Positions 1-8,977 of a stretch of DNA of 64,000 bases are shown piece after piece. Under the pieces are notes generated by a model that was not told where the DNA came from, did not search any database, and worked only from the letters and a program-made list of their open reading frames with translations. The position numbers were made by a program, and so were the translations under genes. Positions within the stretch are counted from its first letter, which is position 1. Each line of letters starts with the position of its first letter. Source of the DNA: Tessaracoccus sp. MC1865 (GTDB taxonomy: Bacteria; Actinomycetota; Actinomycetes; Propionibacteriales; Propionibacteriaceae); assembly GCF_017815535.1 (NCBI RefSeq), contig NZ_CP072596.1, forward strand, positions 1,302,001 through 1,366,000, given 5' to 3'.

Positions 1-593
1 TTGAGCCGTCGGATCTGCACGAGCTGGCCACCGTCGTCGAGGAGCGCCGCTATCAGGTGGAGGAGCGCCTCGCCCTGGAGGTGCGGGTCACTGACCGTGA
101 TGGCAACCTCACGTGGACTTCCTCGGCGGTCAACGAGGTGTCGCTGGAGAAGATGGCCCGCGAGCGCATGCTCAACGTCCTGGTGAGCATCGACGACCGC
201 CCGCTCTCGCGCTGGGGCTGCGACGGAGTGCTCGTGTCCACCCCCACCGGCTCCACCGCCTACGCCTTCTCCGCAGGTGGGCCCGTCGTCTGGCCCGACG
301 TGAAGGCCATGCTCGTGGTGCCCATCGCGGCCCACGCGCTGTTCAACCGCCCCATGGTTCTGAGCCCTTCGTCGAAGGTGCGGCTCAACATCACCCCGGA
401 CCTCCCCGCGCGCGGCATCCTGTGGTGCGACGGGCGCAGGAGCCACGAGGTCGCCGACGGTGAGACCGTCGAAGTCACCCAGCTCGGCGTCGCACTGCGC
501 CTGGCCCGCTTCGGCGAGCAGCCGTTCACCACCAGACTCGTGAAGAAGTTCGTGCTCCCCGTCCACGGGTGGCGCAAGCAGACGGAGAAGTAG
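1..593 (+). CDS. nadK: NAD kinase, C-terminal part (5' end outside window)
   Basis: Phosphorylates NAD to NADP in the cytoplasm. The reading frame is open from base 3 and ends at TAG 591-593, leaving about 196 codons. The segment holds the family's C-terminal beta-sandwich, with the hallmark TPTGSTAYAFSAGGPVV stretch and the LVSIDDRPLSRWGCDG region that precedes it. The N-terminal GGDG nucleotide loop lies outside the window. The stop codon directly abuts the recN start, and a NAD kinase-recN pair is the usual arrangement in Actinobacteria (Rv1695-Rv1696 in Mycobacterium tuberculosis), which supports the call. Confidence 0.95.
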   Translation, partial: EPSDLHELATVVEERRYQVEERLALEVRVTDRDGNLTWTSSAVNEVSLEKMARERMLNVLVSIDDRPLSRWGCDGVLVSTPTGSTAYAFSAGGPVVWPDVKAMLVVPIAAHALFNRPMVLSPSSKVRLNITPDLPARGILWCDGRRSHEVADGETVEVTQLGVALRLARFGEQPFTTRLVKKFVLPVHGWRKQTEK

Positions 594-2264
594 ATGCTCA
601 CCGCGTTGCGGATGACAGCCTTCGGAGTGGTCGACGAGGCCGAACTCGAACTTGGGCCGGGCCTCACCGCCCTGACCGGCGAGACGGGTGCCGGCAAGAC
701 CATGATCGTCTCGGGCCTCGGCCACCTCCTGGGTAGCCGCGGCGACGCGGGGATCGTACGGCGCGGCGCGGACCGGGCCGTCGTGGAGGGCCGCTGGGAA
801 GTGGCCGAAGACCTGGCCGCGCGCGTCCGTGACCTCGGCGGCGACGCCGAGGACGGCGAGCTGGTCACGCTGCGGCAGGTGACGGCTCAGGGCCGCTCCC
901 GCGCGGTGCTCGGAGGCGCGGGCGTCCCCATCTCCGCGTTGGCGGACCTCATCGGTGAGATCGCCACGATCCACGGGCAGTCAGGCCAGATCCGGCTGTC
1001 CAGCCCGGACCGCCAGCGCGAGCTGCTCGACGCGCACGCCAAGCCCGGGGAGCTGGCCCGCTACCGGGCCAATTTTGCGGAGCGGAAAGCCGCGGCCGCC
1101 GAACTGCAGGAACTCGAGGAGCAGTCCATGGCCCGCGCCCGCGAGGCCGACATGCTGCGCTTCGGTCTGGAGGAGATCGGCGCCGTGGATCCGCAACCGG
1201 GTGAGGATGACGCGCTGGCCGCAGAGCAGGCCAAGCTCATGGACCTGGACGACCTGCGCAGCCTCGCGGCCACCGCGCACGAGGCGTTGAGCGGCTCGGA
1301 GACCGACTTCGATGCTCCCGGCGCCGTCGGCCTCGCCGGGGAGGCACGCAAGGCGCTCGCGGCCCTGGCTGAACGCGACGAGGCCGCCGCCTTGCTGGCG
1401 AGCCGTGCAGTTGAGCTCACGATGCTGGCCGGAGACCTCGCCGCGGACGTGGCCGGCTACGTGGAGGACCTGGTGGCGGACCCGCTCCGCCTCGAAGCAG
1501 TGGGGCAGCGGCGCGGCGCGCTGGCTGGCCTCACCCGCAAGTACGGCACCACCGTCGACGACGTGCTCAATTGGGCTCAGACGTCTGCGGCCAGGCTGGG
1601 CCAGCTGCTCGGCAGCGACGAGCGCATCGACACGCTGCGCGTCCGCGTCGCCGAACTCGATGCCGCGCTCGCGGCGGACGCGGCGGCCATCTCGGCGGCC
1701 CGCCACCAGGCAGCCGACGACCTCGCGGAACGCGTCAAGGGCGAGCTGGAAGCGCTGGCCATGCCGCATGCCGAACTCCGCTTCGCCGTCACCGACGCGC
1801 CCATCGGGCCGCACGGGGCGGACCGCATCGAACTGCTCTTCACCGCCAACCCGGGCTCCGAACCCGCGCCGCTGGGCAAGGTGGCATCCGGCGGCGAACT
1901 CTCGCGCGTCAGGCTCGCGCTCGAGGTCGTGCTGGCAGACGCCGGCGCGCAGCACACCTATGTGTTCGACGAGGTGGACGCGGGCGTGGGCGGCGCCGTC
2001 GGCCTGGAGATCGGGCGGCGGCTGCAACGACTGGCCGGCCACAGCCAGGTGATCGTCGTGACCCACCTGGCTCAGGTGGCCGCGTTCGCAGACGCCCACT
2101 TCGTGGTGGCCAAGGAGTCCGACGGCCAAGTGACCACTTCGGGTGTGCGTCTACTCACCCAGGACCAGCGCGCCGCGGAACTCGCCCGTATGATGGGCGG
2201 CGCCTCCTCATCGACGAAGGGGATCGAGCACGCGCAGGAGCTGCTCGCACAAGCTGCCCGGTAG
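594..2264 (+). CDS. recN: DNA repair protein RecN
   Basis: SMC-like ATPase that acts at double-strand breaks and links broken ends during recombination. 556 residues, the normal family length. Walker A GETGAGKT is at residues 29-36, an Ala/Glu-rich central region around 150-380 forms the coiled-coil arms, and the C-terminal head carries the ABC signature ASGGELSR followed by Walker B YVFDEVDAGVGG. The ATG at 594 immediately follows the nadK stop, so translation is probably coupled. The ending, with GGASSSTKGIEHA before the last helix, is typical of RecN. Confidence 0.96.
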   Translation: MLTALRMTAFGVVDEAELELGPGLTALTGETGAGKTMIVSGLGHLLGSRGDAGIVRRGADRAVVEGRWEVAEDLAARVRDLGGDAEDGELVTLRQVTAQGRSRAVLGGAGVPISALADLIGEIATIHGQSGQIRLSSPDRQRELLDAHAKPGELARYRANFAERKAAAAELQELEEQSMARAREADMLRFGLEEIGAVDPQPGEDDALAAEQAKLMDLDDLRSLAATAHEALSGSETDFDAPGAVGLAGEARKALAALAERDEAAALLASRAVELTMLAGDLAADVAGYVEDLVADPLRLEAVGQRRGALAGLTRKYGTTVDDVLNWAQTSAARLGQLLGSDERIDTLRVRVAELDAALAADAAAISAARHQAADDLAERVKGELEALAMPHAELRFAVTDAPIGPHGADRIELLFTANPGSEPAPLGKVASGGELSRVRLALEVVLADAGAQHTYVFDEVDAGVGGAVGLEIGRRLQRLAGHSQVIVVTHLAQVAAFADAHFVVAKESDGQVTTSGVRLLTQDQRAAELARMMGGASSSTKGIEHAQELLAQAAR

Positions 2265-2275
2265 GGGGAACATCA

Positions 2276-2716
2276 ATGGCCGCACGGCTCCTCGCGGGAG
2301 TGCAACGGTACCTGGACCGGATCCTGGTGGCCGTGGGCGTGGTGCTGCTGTTCTGGATCTGGCACCTGGGGCATCTGGAGTGGGGCACGCAGAGGTATGT
2401 CCCCACCTGGATGGACGACCGGATCCTGTTGTTCGTCGCGCCGCCCCTCATCCTCGCCGCCTTCGGGCTGGTGCGTGCCGCGTTGGCAGGAGCGTTCGCC
2501 TACCCGCTGGTGGTGGTCGTCGGCGAGCTCCTCGGCGGTGCCGCCTGGGACCTGCAGGTCATGTTCCTCGGCGAGGAGCACGAGCCGCTGCATGCGGGCT
2601 GGTGGATCGCCGTGGCGCTCTACGTCTGGGTGGTCCTCGGGGCCGCCTGGGGCGATGCCCGAGCGCGGCGCTGGGCGAGGATCGAGGCGGTGGAAACGAC
2701 GCCGGCGCAGCCGTGA
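2276..2716 (+). CDS. small multi-pass membrane protein of unknown function
   Basis: 146 residues starting at ATG 2276, 12 bases after recN and preceded by a purine-rich GTAGGGGGAA. It shows about four hydrophobic segments (residues about 14-30, 50-64, 69-88 and 105-124), a short loop rich in acidic and aromatic residues, and an Arg-rich cytoplasmic C-terminus. I do not recognise a family. In Mycobacterium this recN-pyrG interval holds the SteA-like protein and MctB; neither is here, so this gene sits in their place without evident homology. Function unknown. Confidence 0.75.
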   Translation: MAARLLAGVQRYLDRILVAVGVVLLFWIWHLGHLEWGTQRYVPTWMDDRILLFVAPPLILAAFGLVRAALAGAFAYPLVVVVGELLGGAAWDLQVMFLGEEHEPLHAGWWIAVALYVWVVLGAAWGDARARRWARIEAVETTPAQP

Positions 2717-2763
2717 CCCAGATGTAACGCGGTGGAAACGTGGGCCACTTAACATGGAGTTCC

Positions 2764-4401
2764 GTGCATGAACCGAACACCACCCGTCATATCTTCGTCA
2801 CCGGGGGCGTCGTCTCCTCGCTGGGCAAGGGCCTCACCGCCGCCAGCCTCGGCACGCTGCTGGTAGGGCGCGGCCTCCGCGTCACCATGCAGAAGCTGGA
2901 TCCCTACCTCAATGTGGACCCGGGCACCATGAACCCGTTCCAGCACGGCGAGGTCTTCATCACCGACGACGGTGCGGAGACCGATCTCGACATCGGCCAC
3001 TACGAGCGCTTCCTGGATGTGAACCTCACCAGCAGCGCCAACGTCACCACGGGCCAGGTCTATTCCACCGTGATAGCGCGCGAACGCCGCGGCGAATACC
3101 TCGGCCAGACCGTTCAAGTGGTGCCACACATCACCGACGAGATCCGCGACCGGATGCTCTCGATGGCCGGGCCGGACGTCGACGTGGTCATCCACGAGAT
3201 CGGGGGCACCGTCGGCGACATCGAGTCCCTGCCGTTCCTGGAGGCCGCCCGCCAGGTTCGCCACGAGGTGGGCCGTGACCGGGTCTTCTTCCTCCACGTC
3301 TCACTCGTGCCGTACCTGAAACCGGCAGCCGAGCTGAAGACCAAGCCCACGCAGCACTCGGTGGCCGCGCTGCGCCAGGTCGGTATCCAACCCGACGCGA
3401 TCGTGTGCCGCTCCTCGCTGGAGGTGCCCCCCGCGATGAAGCGCAAGATCGCGCTCATGTGCGACGTGGACGAAGAGGCCGTGATCAGCTGCGCCGACGC
3501 GTCGAGCATCTACGCGATCCCCCGGGTGCTGCACTCCGAGGGGCTCGACGCCTACGTGGTGCGCCGCCTCCAACTGTCCTTCCGCGACGTGAACTGGAAG
3601 GCCTGGGATGAGCTCCTGAGCCGCGTCGAGCAGCCCGCTGAGCGGGTGACGGTGGCGTTGGTCGGCAAGTACATCGACCTCCCCGACGCCTACCTCTCCG
3701 TGTCCGAGGCGCTGCGCGCCGGCGGCTTCGCGCACCGCGCCGCTGTCGACCTGCGGTGGGTCGCCTCCGACGACTGCGCGACCCGCGAGGGGGCGGCCCG
3801 GGCCCTGGAGGGGGCCGACGCGATCTGCGTGCCGGGGGGCTTCGGCATCAGGGGCGTGGAAGGCAAACTCGGGGCACTGACCTACGCCCGTGAACACCGC
3901 GTTCCGACGCTCGGCCTCTGCCTGGGGATGCAGTGCATGGTGGTCGAGGCGGCCCGCAATCTGGCCGGGCTGGGAGGAGCGTCGTCGACCGAGTTCGATG
4001 CGGACACCGAAGAGCCGGTCGTGGCGACGATGGCCGAGCAGAGCCACATCGTGGCCGGAGACGGCGACCTGGGCGGCACCATGCGGCTCGGTTCCTACCC
4101 GGCGCTCCTGCGCGACGGAACTGTCGTGCGCAGGGTCTATGGTGAGGCCAGGGTCGAGGAGCGCCACCGCCATCGCTACGAAGTGAACAACGCCTACCGG
4201 GCACGTCTCGAAGAGGCGGGCCTGGTGGTCTCGGGCACCTCGCCGGATTCGCAGCTTGTCGAGTTCGTCGAATTGCCGGAGGACGTGCATCCCTTCTACG
4301 TGGGCACGCAGGCGCACCCCGAGCTGAAGTCGCGCCCGACGAAGCCGCATCCGCTGTTCGCTGGGCTGATCGGAGCCGCGCTCGCGGCACGGAAGGGGTA
4401 G
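2764..4401 (+). CDS. pyrG: CTP synthase
   Basis: Converts UTP to CTP with glutamine and ATP, the last step of de novo pyrimidine nucleotide synthesis. GTG 2764 is chosen as start because it places [15 protein letters not shown] at the extreme N-terminus, gives the standard 545 residues and has GGAG a few bases upstream; an in-frame GTG at 2740 would add 8 residues. The synthetase half is followed by a class I glutamine amidotransferase half with the nucleophile elbow GLCLGMQC and a C-terminal catalytic His/Glu in [10 protein letters not shown]. The NUDIX gene starts 3 bases after it. Confidence 0.97.
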   Translation: MHEPNTTRHIFVTGGVVSSLGKGLTAASLGTLLVGRGLRVTMQKLDPYLNVDPGTMNPFQHGEVFITDDGAETDLDIGHYERFLDVNLTSSANVTTGQVYSTVIARERRGEYLGQTVQVVPHITDEIRDRMLSMAGPDVDVVIHEIGGTVGDIESLPFLEAARQVRHEVGRDRVFFLHVSLVPYLKPAAELKTKPTQHSVAALRQVGIQPDAIVCRSSLEVPPAMKRKIALMCDVDEEAVISCADASSIYAIPRVLHSEGLDAYVVRRLQLSFRDVNWKAWDELLSRVEQPAERVTVALVGKYIDLPDAYLSVSEALRAGGFAHRAAVDLRWVASDDCATREGAARALEGADAICVPGGFGIRGVEGKLGALTYAREHRVPTLGLCLGMQCMVVEAARNLAGLGGASSTEFDADTEEPVVATMAEQSHIVAGDGDLGGTMRLGSYPALLRDGTVVRRVYGEARVEERHRHRYEVNNAYRARLEEAGLVVSGTSPDSQLVEFVELPEDVHPFYVGTQAHPELKSRPTKPHPLFAGLIGAALAARKG

Positions 4402-4404
4402 CGC

Positions 4405-5028
4405 ATGCGTGTCGACGAGCCGATGAAGTGGCCGGTGCGGAGCCGGGAGGTGCTGGGGTCCGGCAGGGTGACGTCCTTCGTGGAGGAGACGGTCGCCACT
4501 CCGTCCGGCGAGGAGATCACCCGCCAGTTCATCACGCATCCGGGCGCGGTGGCCGTCGTGGCATGGGAGGAGAGCACCGACGAGATCGCCGTGCTGCGCC
4601 AGTACCGCCACCCGGTCGGTCTGGAACTGGTGGAGATCCCCGCCGGGCTGCTCGACGTCGACGGCGAGCAGTGGGTCCTCAGCGCCCAGCGTGAGCTCGC
4701 CGAGGAGGTCGAGCTGGCAGCAGACCGTTGGGACGTGCTGGTCGACATTCTGACCACCCCCGGCTCGTCGGAGGAGTCGCTCAGGATCTATCTGGCCAGG
4801 GACGTGCGCCCCGCCGCGCGTCCGGAGGGTTTCGTGCTCGAGGGCGAGGAGGCGCACATGACCTGGTCCTGGGTGCCCAGGCAGCACCTGGTCGACGAGA
4901 TCCTGGCCGGGCGCTGCCAGTCGCCGTCGCTGGTGGCCGGGGTGCTCGCATTCGAGACCGCCCGGCTGTCCGGCCGTCTCGAGGACCTGCGGCCGGCGGA
5001 AGCCGCGTGGCTCGCCCGCCAGGAGTGA
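4405..5028 (+). CDS. NUDIX hydrolase, ADP-ribose pyrophosphatase type
   Basis: Predicted to cleave ADP-ribose or a related nucleoside diphosphate sugar. 207 residues. The Nudix box is visible at about residues 77-102, with the REL and EE metal-binding positions in SAQRELAEEVEL, but it deviates twice: one extra residue lies between the first Gly and Glu (GLLDVDGE), and the final Gly of EExG is Glu. The preceding GLELVEIPAG stretch is typical of ADP-ribose pyrophosphatases. It is syntenic with Rv1700, between pyrG and xerD. The stop overlaps the xerD start (GTGA), so the two are translationally coupled. Confidence 0.9.
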   Translation: MRVDEPMKWPVRSREVLGSGRVTSFVEETVATPSGEEITRQFITHPGAVAVVAWEESTDEIAVLRQYRHPVGLELVEIPAGLLDVDGEQWVLSAQRELAEEVELAADRWDVLVDILTTPGSSEESLRIYLARDVRPAARPEGFVLEGEEAHMTWSWVPRQHLVDEILAGRCQSPSLVAGVLAFETARLSGRLEDLRPAEAAWLARQE

Positions 5029-5939
5029 GCGCGCTGGAGCGGGCGCGCGACGACTACCTCAACCACGTCCGCGTCGAGCGGGGGCTGGCCACCAACACGG
5101 TGGCGGCCTACCGCCGCGACCTGGCCCGCTACGTCACCTTCCTGTCCGAGCGGGGCATCCTGTCGGTGGCGGAGGTGACACCCGTGGAGGTGACCGAGTT
5201 CGTCCGCGAGTTGAGCACCTCCCAGGCCCGGTCCTCGGTGGCCAGACACGTCGTCAGCGTGCGCACGTTCCACCAGTTCTGCGCCGAGGAGGGCCTGGCG
5301 CCGCAGAACCCGGCGGCTGAGGTGTCGCCGCCGAAGCTCGAGCAGCGGCTGCCGAAGGCGCTCACCGTCGCGGAGGTCTCACGGATCCTGGACGCACCGG
5401 ACGGCACGGAGGTCGTCGGCCTTCGGGACGCCGCCCTGTTGGAGTTGCTCTACGGCACCGGAGCCCGGGTCTCGGAGGTCTGCGGGCTGGACGTGGACGA
5501 CGTGACCGCCGCACTGTCCGAACCGGACGTCGGCATCCGCCTGCTCGGCAAGGGCGGAAAGGAGCGGGTCGTCCCCCTGGGCAGCTACGCGGCCAAGGCG
5601 TTGTCGGCCTACCTGGTGCGCGCGCGGCCGGCGCTGGCGCAGGCCGCGAAGAAGCACACGCCGGCGCTGCTGCTCAACCAGCGTGGCATGCGGCTCAGCC
5701 GCCAGTCCGCGTGGGCCGTGATCCAGCGCGCTGCGGAGGCCGCCGGCCTCAACGTGGACGTGTCGCCGCACTCGCTGCGCCACTCCTTCGCGACGCACCT
5801 GCTCGACGGGGGAGCAGACCTCAGGGTGGTGCAGGAACTGCTGGGTCACTCGTCGGTCGCCACCACCCAGATCTACACCCTGGTGACCATCGAGCACCTG
5901 CGTGAGGTGCACGCAGCCGCCCACCCGCGGGCCCGCTGA
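5025..5939 (+). CDS. xerD: site-specific tyrosine recombinase XerD
   Basis: Resolves chromosome dimers at dif together with XerC. The start is GTG 5025, overlapping the NUDIX stop, giving 304 residues, the usual size. The N-terminal SAM-like core-binding domain spans about residues 4-92. All catalytic residues are present: Arg148 in GTGARVSE, Lys176, His249 and Arg252 in HSLRHSF, His275 in LGHSS, and Tyr284 in TQIYT. It is the housekeeping enzyme, not a mobile-element integrase, judged by its conserved pyrG-NUDIX-xerD neighbourhood. It ends 11 bases from the convergent acetyltransferase gene. Confidence 0.93.
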   Translation: MSALERARDDYLNHVRVERGLATNTVAAYRRDLARYVTFLSERGILSVAEVTPVEVTEFVRELSTSQARSSVARHVVSVRTFHQFCAEEGLAPQNPAAEVSPPKLEQRLPKALTVAEVSRILDAPDGTEVVGLRDAALLELLYGTGARVSEVCGLDVDDVTAALSEPDVGIRLLGKGGKERVVPLGSYAAKALSAYLVRARPALAQAAKKHTPALLLNQRGMRLSRQSAWAVIQRAAEAAGLNVDVSPHSLRHSFATHLLDGGADLRVVQELLGHSSVATTQIYTLVTIEHLREVHAAAHPRAR

Positions 5940-5950
5940 CCTGCGGGTTC

Positions 5951-7219
5951 CTAGAAGGCGGCCAGGTTCATCGGCGGCTCGTCCACCTGGAACAGGCGTG
6001 AGAGCCGGCTGATGGCGGCGGGCTCACCCTGCACCAACCCGGACAGGGCCAACTCCGACGCGGAGCGGTCACCGTGCCACATAGACGCGAGCACGTCGAT
6101 GGGCAGCAGCACCTCCGCTGCCTGCTCCGAGGGTGCCGCGACGCCGTGCCCGTCCCGCGCACTGACCCGCCAGGTGCCCTGGCAGTAGCCCATGGCGTCG
6201 GAGATCTCGACGACCACGTCGCCCTCACCGTCGAAGCCGCGCTGTGCGGTGGCCGATGGGAGGTCGAGGATGCGCAACCACACGGGGTCGTCGCCCTCCT
6301 TGGCGGTGACCGCCCATGGGTCGACGAGGGACGCCGCCAGCGGATCGCCCGGAGGGGACAGGGGATAGGTCAGCCGCTCGACCAGGTCCATCTCCGCCAA
6401 CGTGCGCCACAGCGCCCGGTTGACTGCCTGGTCCGCAGCGCACACCTTGCGAACGGCCGTGGTGATGGGGGTCTCGTCCCAGCCTTTGGGCGTGAACAAC
6501 GCGAATCCGTCCACCTCGCCGGTGGCGGAGAAGTGCACCGCGCACCGCAGCGAGCGGGCGGGCCCGTTCTCCCCGGAATCCCAGAGGCCGGTGTCCACCA
6601 GGAAGTGGCCGTGCAGGTGCCCGACGGCGCCCCGGAAACGCGCCTGGTGTGCGGTGACCAGGCGCGCCCAGTGGTCGCGCAGGAACGACGGCGGGACGAA
6701 CTCGACGGTGCCTGGCGCGGCCGGCACGTCGGCCCGGAGCGAGAAGCGTCTGGTGTCGACCTCGATGGGGTGGGTGTGGGTGCTGATGCCGAAACCGAAA
6801 CGGCCGTAGATGGTCGCTTCTGACGCCGTCAGGGTGGCAAGCGGCATGCCGTGCCCACGCGCCGCGTCGAGTTGCTGACGCATCATGTGCTTCAGCAGAC
6901 CGCGGCGGCGGTGGCTGGGCCGGACCGCGACGGTGTTGATCACCAGGCCGTCGATGAGGCCGCGTCCGCAGTTGATCGTGGTGGGTGCCGCCGCGAAGGC
7001 CGCGACCGCCTCCCGGCCCGTGAGGCCTGGCCCCTCCGTCGTCACCCTGCCCAACCACGCCCTGTCTTCGCGGCGGTGCTTCCGGTAGGTGGCCAGCCCT
7101 TCGTCGGAGGCGCGCTGCTCCAGGAAACTGAAGCGGAACACGTCGAGATACTCGGCCCAGGCGGGGCTGTCGTCCGGGGTGTCGAGCGGCATCAGATCGT
7201 ATTCGTAGGGTCCTTGCAC
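5951..7219 (-). CDS. Eis-like GNAT N-acetyltransferase with SCP2-type C-terminal domain
   Basis: 422 residues, the Eis family length (two GNAT domains plus a sterol-carrier-like domain; known members are hexameric and acetylate amines, including aminoglycosides). The acetyl-CoA loop lies in VAVRPSHRRRGLLKHMM at about residues 97-113, and the family Tyr is in EATIYGRFGFG at about 134-144. The C-terminal part (about 290-422) matches the SCP2-like domain, and the protein ends in Phe, as in Eis, where the C-terminal carboxylate takes part in catalysis. Its substrate cannot be read from sequence. It is transcribed toward xerD, and its 5' side faces a 460-base gene-free region. Confidence 0.85.
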   Translation of the reverse strand: MQGPYEYDLMPLDTPDDSPAWAEYLDVFRFSFLEQRASDEGLATYRKHRREDRAWLGRVTTEGPGLTGREAVAAFAAAPTTINCGRGLIDGLVINTVAVRPSHRRRGLLKHMMRQQLDAARGHGMPLATLTASEATIYGRFGFGISTHTHPIEVDTRRFSLRADVPAAPGTVEFVPPSFLRDHWARLVTAHQARFRGAVGHLHGHFLVDTGLWDSGENGPARSLRCAVHFSATGEVDGFALFTPKGWDETPITTAVRKVCAADQAVNRALWRTLAEMDLVERLTYPLSPPGDPLAASLVDPWAVTAKEGDDPVWLRILDLPSATAQRGFDGEGDVVVEISDAMGYCQGTWRVSARDGHGVAAPSEQAAEVLLPIDVLASMWHGDRSASELALSGLVQGEPAAISRLSRLFQVDEPPMNLAAF

Positions 7220-7258
7220 GCCTTCGACTCTAGTGCCCGGTATCCGGGGGACAGATAT

Positions 7259-7287
7259 GCCCGGACCACCTCATACGTGGTCCGGGC
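7259..7287. repeat. hairpin 1 with CTCATAC loop
   Basis: Perfect 11-bp stem (GCCCGGACCAC with GTGGTCCGGGC) closing a 7-base CTCATAC loop. The inner 19 bases match hairpin 2 as GACCAMCTCATACKTGGTC, and the two variable positions change as a base pair. There is no T-run on either side, so a plain terminator is not obvious. Confidence 0.85.
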
Positions 7288-7374
7288 TCGCATCACTTGT
7301 ATCGGTCCGAAGTGACTATCGACCCAAGACACGCCGACGAAACGGCAAACTTCCAGTGAATTTCCCTCATTCTG

Positions 7375-7403
7375 CTGACATGGGGTGAAGAGCGGTGTAG
7401 ACA
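7375..7403 (+). promoter_or_regulatory. possible sigma-70 promoter upstream of parA
   Basis: CTGACA at 7375-7380 and TAGACA at 7398-7403 are separated by 17 bases. The -10 match is weak. If used, the transcript would carry a leader of about 270 bases, including hairpin 2, before the parA start, or would form a separate small RNA ending at hairpin 2. Confidence 0.3.
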
Positions 7404-7558
7404 TATCCCTACGCACTTCCTTTCGGGGAAGGGCAGGAAGGGAAAGTCCTACTTTCGATTGCTGCAGGTTTGATCCAGTAGCACCCCACCCGGCGAGGTG
7501 GGTGAGAAAACCCGGATGCCCTTCCAGGCAGGTGGGCCGCCACCACCCGCCACACCCA

Positions 7559-7593
7559 GGTGGCCTGACCAACTCATACTTGGTCAGGCCACC
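7559..7593. repeat. hairpin 2 with the same CTCATAC loop
   Basis: Perfect 14-bp stem (GGTGGCCTGACCAA with TTGGTCAGGCCACC) around the same CTCATAC loop as hairpin 1. It lies 86 bases before the parA start. It could be an attenuator, a small-RNA terminator or a DNA palindrome bound by protein. Confidence 0.85.
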
Positions 7594-7679
7594 GCCCTGT
7601 TCGGGGCCGCTCGGAAGAAATAGACCAGGGTGCGTCCACTAGGCTGGTCCCCACTTGCAGAGAAGTAGGAGGCAATGCG

Positions 7680-8603
7680 GTGGCGGATAGCGGCCTGTTT
7701 GAAAAGCCCGAGTTCCAGGTACCGGATGCACCGGGGGAATCGACCCTCATCGATACCGGTGTGATCGGTCCCACGGGCCGACCCCTCCCAACGTTCCCTG
7801 AGCCTGAGAGACCCGCCCCCGGCGCCCCGAAGAACGCCATCATCATGGCGATGACCAACCAGAAGGGCGGCGTCGGGAAGACCACCACCGCCATCAACCT
7901 GGGTGCCGCGTTGGCGGAAACAGGCCGCAAGATCCTCCTTGTCGACTTCGACCCTCAGGGGTCCCTCTCGGTGGGCCTCGGCGTGAATCCCCACACACTG
8001 GACCGCTCCATCTACAACCTGCTGCTGAGCCGCGAATACGAACCGCGCGAGGTCATCATGGAGACCACCGTGGCCGGCCTCGACATCCTGCCCAGCAACA
8101 TCGACCTCTCCGCGGCCGAAGTGCAGCTCGTCAGCGAAGTGGCCCGGGAGCAGACCCTCCAGCGCGTCCTGACCAAGATTCGCTCCAGCTACGACTACAT
8201 CCTCATCGACTGCGCGCCGAGCCTGGGCCTGCTCACGATCAACGCGCTCACCGCCAGCGACTATGTCGTCGTGCCGCTGGAGTGCGAGTTCTTCGCGTTG
8301 CGCGGCGTGGCGCTGCTGACCGACACGATCGCCAAAGTGCAGGACCGGCTGAACCCGGAACTCGAGGTCATGGGCATTCTCGGCACCATGTATGACGCCC
8401 GCACGCTGCACAGCCGCGAGGTGCTGGAGCGCGTGGTCCAGGCCTTCGGCGACGACGTGTTCCACACTGTCATCCGTCGCACCATCAAGTTCCCGGAGAC
8501 GACGGTGGCCGGCGAGCCCATCACCACCTACGCCTCGGCTTCCCCCGGCGCTGACGCCTACCGGCAGCTCGCGCGAGAGGTGTTGTTGAGGAGTGAGGTG
8601 TGA
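7680..8603 (+). CDS. ParA/Soj-family ATPase, orphan (no ParB neighbour)
   Basis: Cytoplasmic deviant-Walker ATPase of the kind that moves DNA or protein cargo over the nucleoid. 307 residues. The KGGVGKTT motif is at 62-69, followed by the switch region VDFDPQGS and the IDCAPSLGLL motif. About 50 Pro-rich, probably disordered residues precede the ATPase core. Start GTG 7680 is preceded by AGGAGG at 7667-7672. It sits upstream of scpAB in the same place as Rv1708 in Mycobacterium, separate from the chromosomal parAB locus, so a role alongside condensin loading is plausible but inferred. Its stop overlaps the next start. Confidence 0.88.
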   Translation: MADSGLFEKPEFQVPDAPGESTLIDTGVIGPTGRPLPTFPEPERPAPGAPKNAIIMAMTNQKGGVGKTTTAINLGAALAETGRKILLVDFDPQGSLSVGLGVNPHTLDRSIYNLLLSREYEPREVIMETTVAGLDILPSNIDLSAAEVQLVSEVAREQTLQRVLTKIRSSYDYILIDCAPSLGLLTINALTASDYVVVPLECEFFALRGVALLTDTIAKVQDRLNPELEVMGILGTMYDARTLHSREVLERVVQAFGDDVFHTVIRRTIKFPETTVAGEPITTYASASPGADAYRQLAREVLLRSEV

Positions 8604-8977
8604 GCAAGCCCAAGCGCGCCGAACTCCCCGGGGCCTCGGAGCTGTTCCGGCCGACGCGGCAGCCGCGCGAGGCGACGCCGGAGGCACCGCCTGCGGAGGC
8701 CCAGGCTGCGCCCGCCGTGCAGCCGGTGGCAGAGCTCGCCGCTGACGCGGCCGCACCCGCGCCCACCGGCCGGGTCCGCCACGACCACAAGATCACCGTC
8801 TACTTCAGCGAGGACGAACTGCTCGCCCTCGAGGACGCCAACCTCGACCTGCGGCGCACGCACGGCATCCGCGTCGACCGGGGGCGCATCGTGCGCGTGG
8901 CCGTCGCCCACGCCCTCGCAGACCTCGTGGCGCGCGGCGGCGACAGCGACCTCGTGGCCGAACTCAGACAGCAGTGA
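8600..8977 (+). CDS. small protein between ParA and ScpA, possible ribbon-helix-helix fold
   Basis: 125 residues from a GTG that overlaps the parA stop by 4 bases. The first 60 residues are Ala/Pro/Glu-rich and probably disordered. The C-terminal 65 residues (HDHKITVYFSEDELLALEDA onward) read as a beta strand followed by helices, a pattern resembling Arc/MetJ or ParG-type ribbon-helix-helix proteins. It overlaps scpA by 4 bases as well, so ParA, this protein and ScpA should be made together. It may be the partner that ParA lacks here. The fold is my inference from the residue pattern, and no function is known to me. Confidence 0.7.
   Translation: MSKPKRAELPGASELFRPTRQPREATPEAPPAEAQAAPAVQPVAELAADAAAPAPTGRVRHDHKITVYFSEDELLALEDANLDLRRTHGIRVDRGRIVRVAVAHALADLVARGGDSDLVAELRQQ

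Larger units (their letters stand above)
7220..7679. other. gene-free region between divergent genes, with two hairpins
   Basis: 460 bases separate the acetyltransferase and parA starts. No convincing gene is found; a 126-codon open frame on the minus strand has no plausible start signal and low-complexity composition. The region is noticeably less GC-rich between about 7290 and 7400, as expected of regulatory DNA. It contains two hairpins with identical loops (7259-7287 and 7559-7593), a smaller inverted repeat around 7484-7503, a possible sigma-70 promoter at 7375-7403 and the parA ribosome binding site. A small RNA of about 180 bases ending at the second hairpin is possible but unproven. 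Confidence 0.6.

Noticed and set aside
5025-5939. XerD-like gene as integrase of the mobile element
   Set aside because: It lies 41 kb away in a conserved core operon; it is the housekeeping recombinase.
7192-7572. 126-codon open frame on the minus strand covering the gene-free region
   Set aside because: No ribosome site, mixed low-complexity composition, covers two perfect hairpins and overlaps the acetyltransferase start; it is most likely chance.
7290-7593. 6C, 6S or RNase P RNA between the hairpins
   Set aside because: No loops with six or more C, no long 6S-like bulged rod and none of the conserved RNase P segments could be found.
7220-7680. parS centromere next to parA
   Set aside because: No TGTTTCACGTGAAACA-like 16-mer; the palindromes present have an unrelated sequence.
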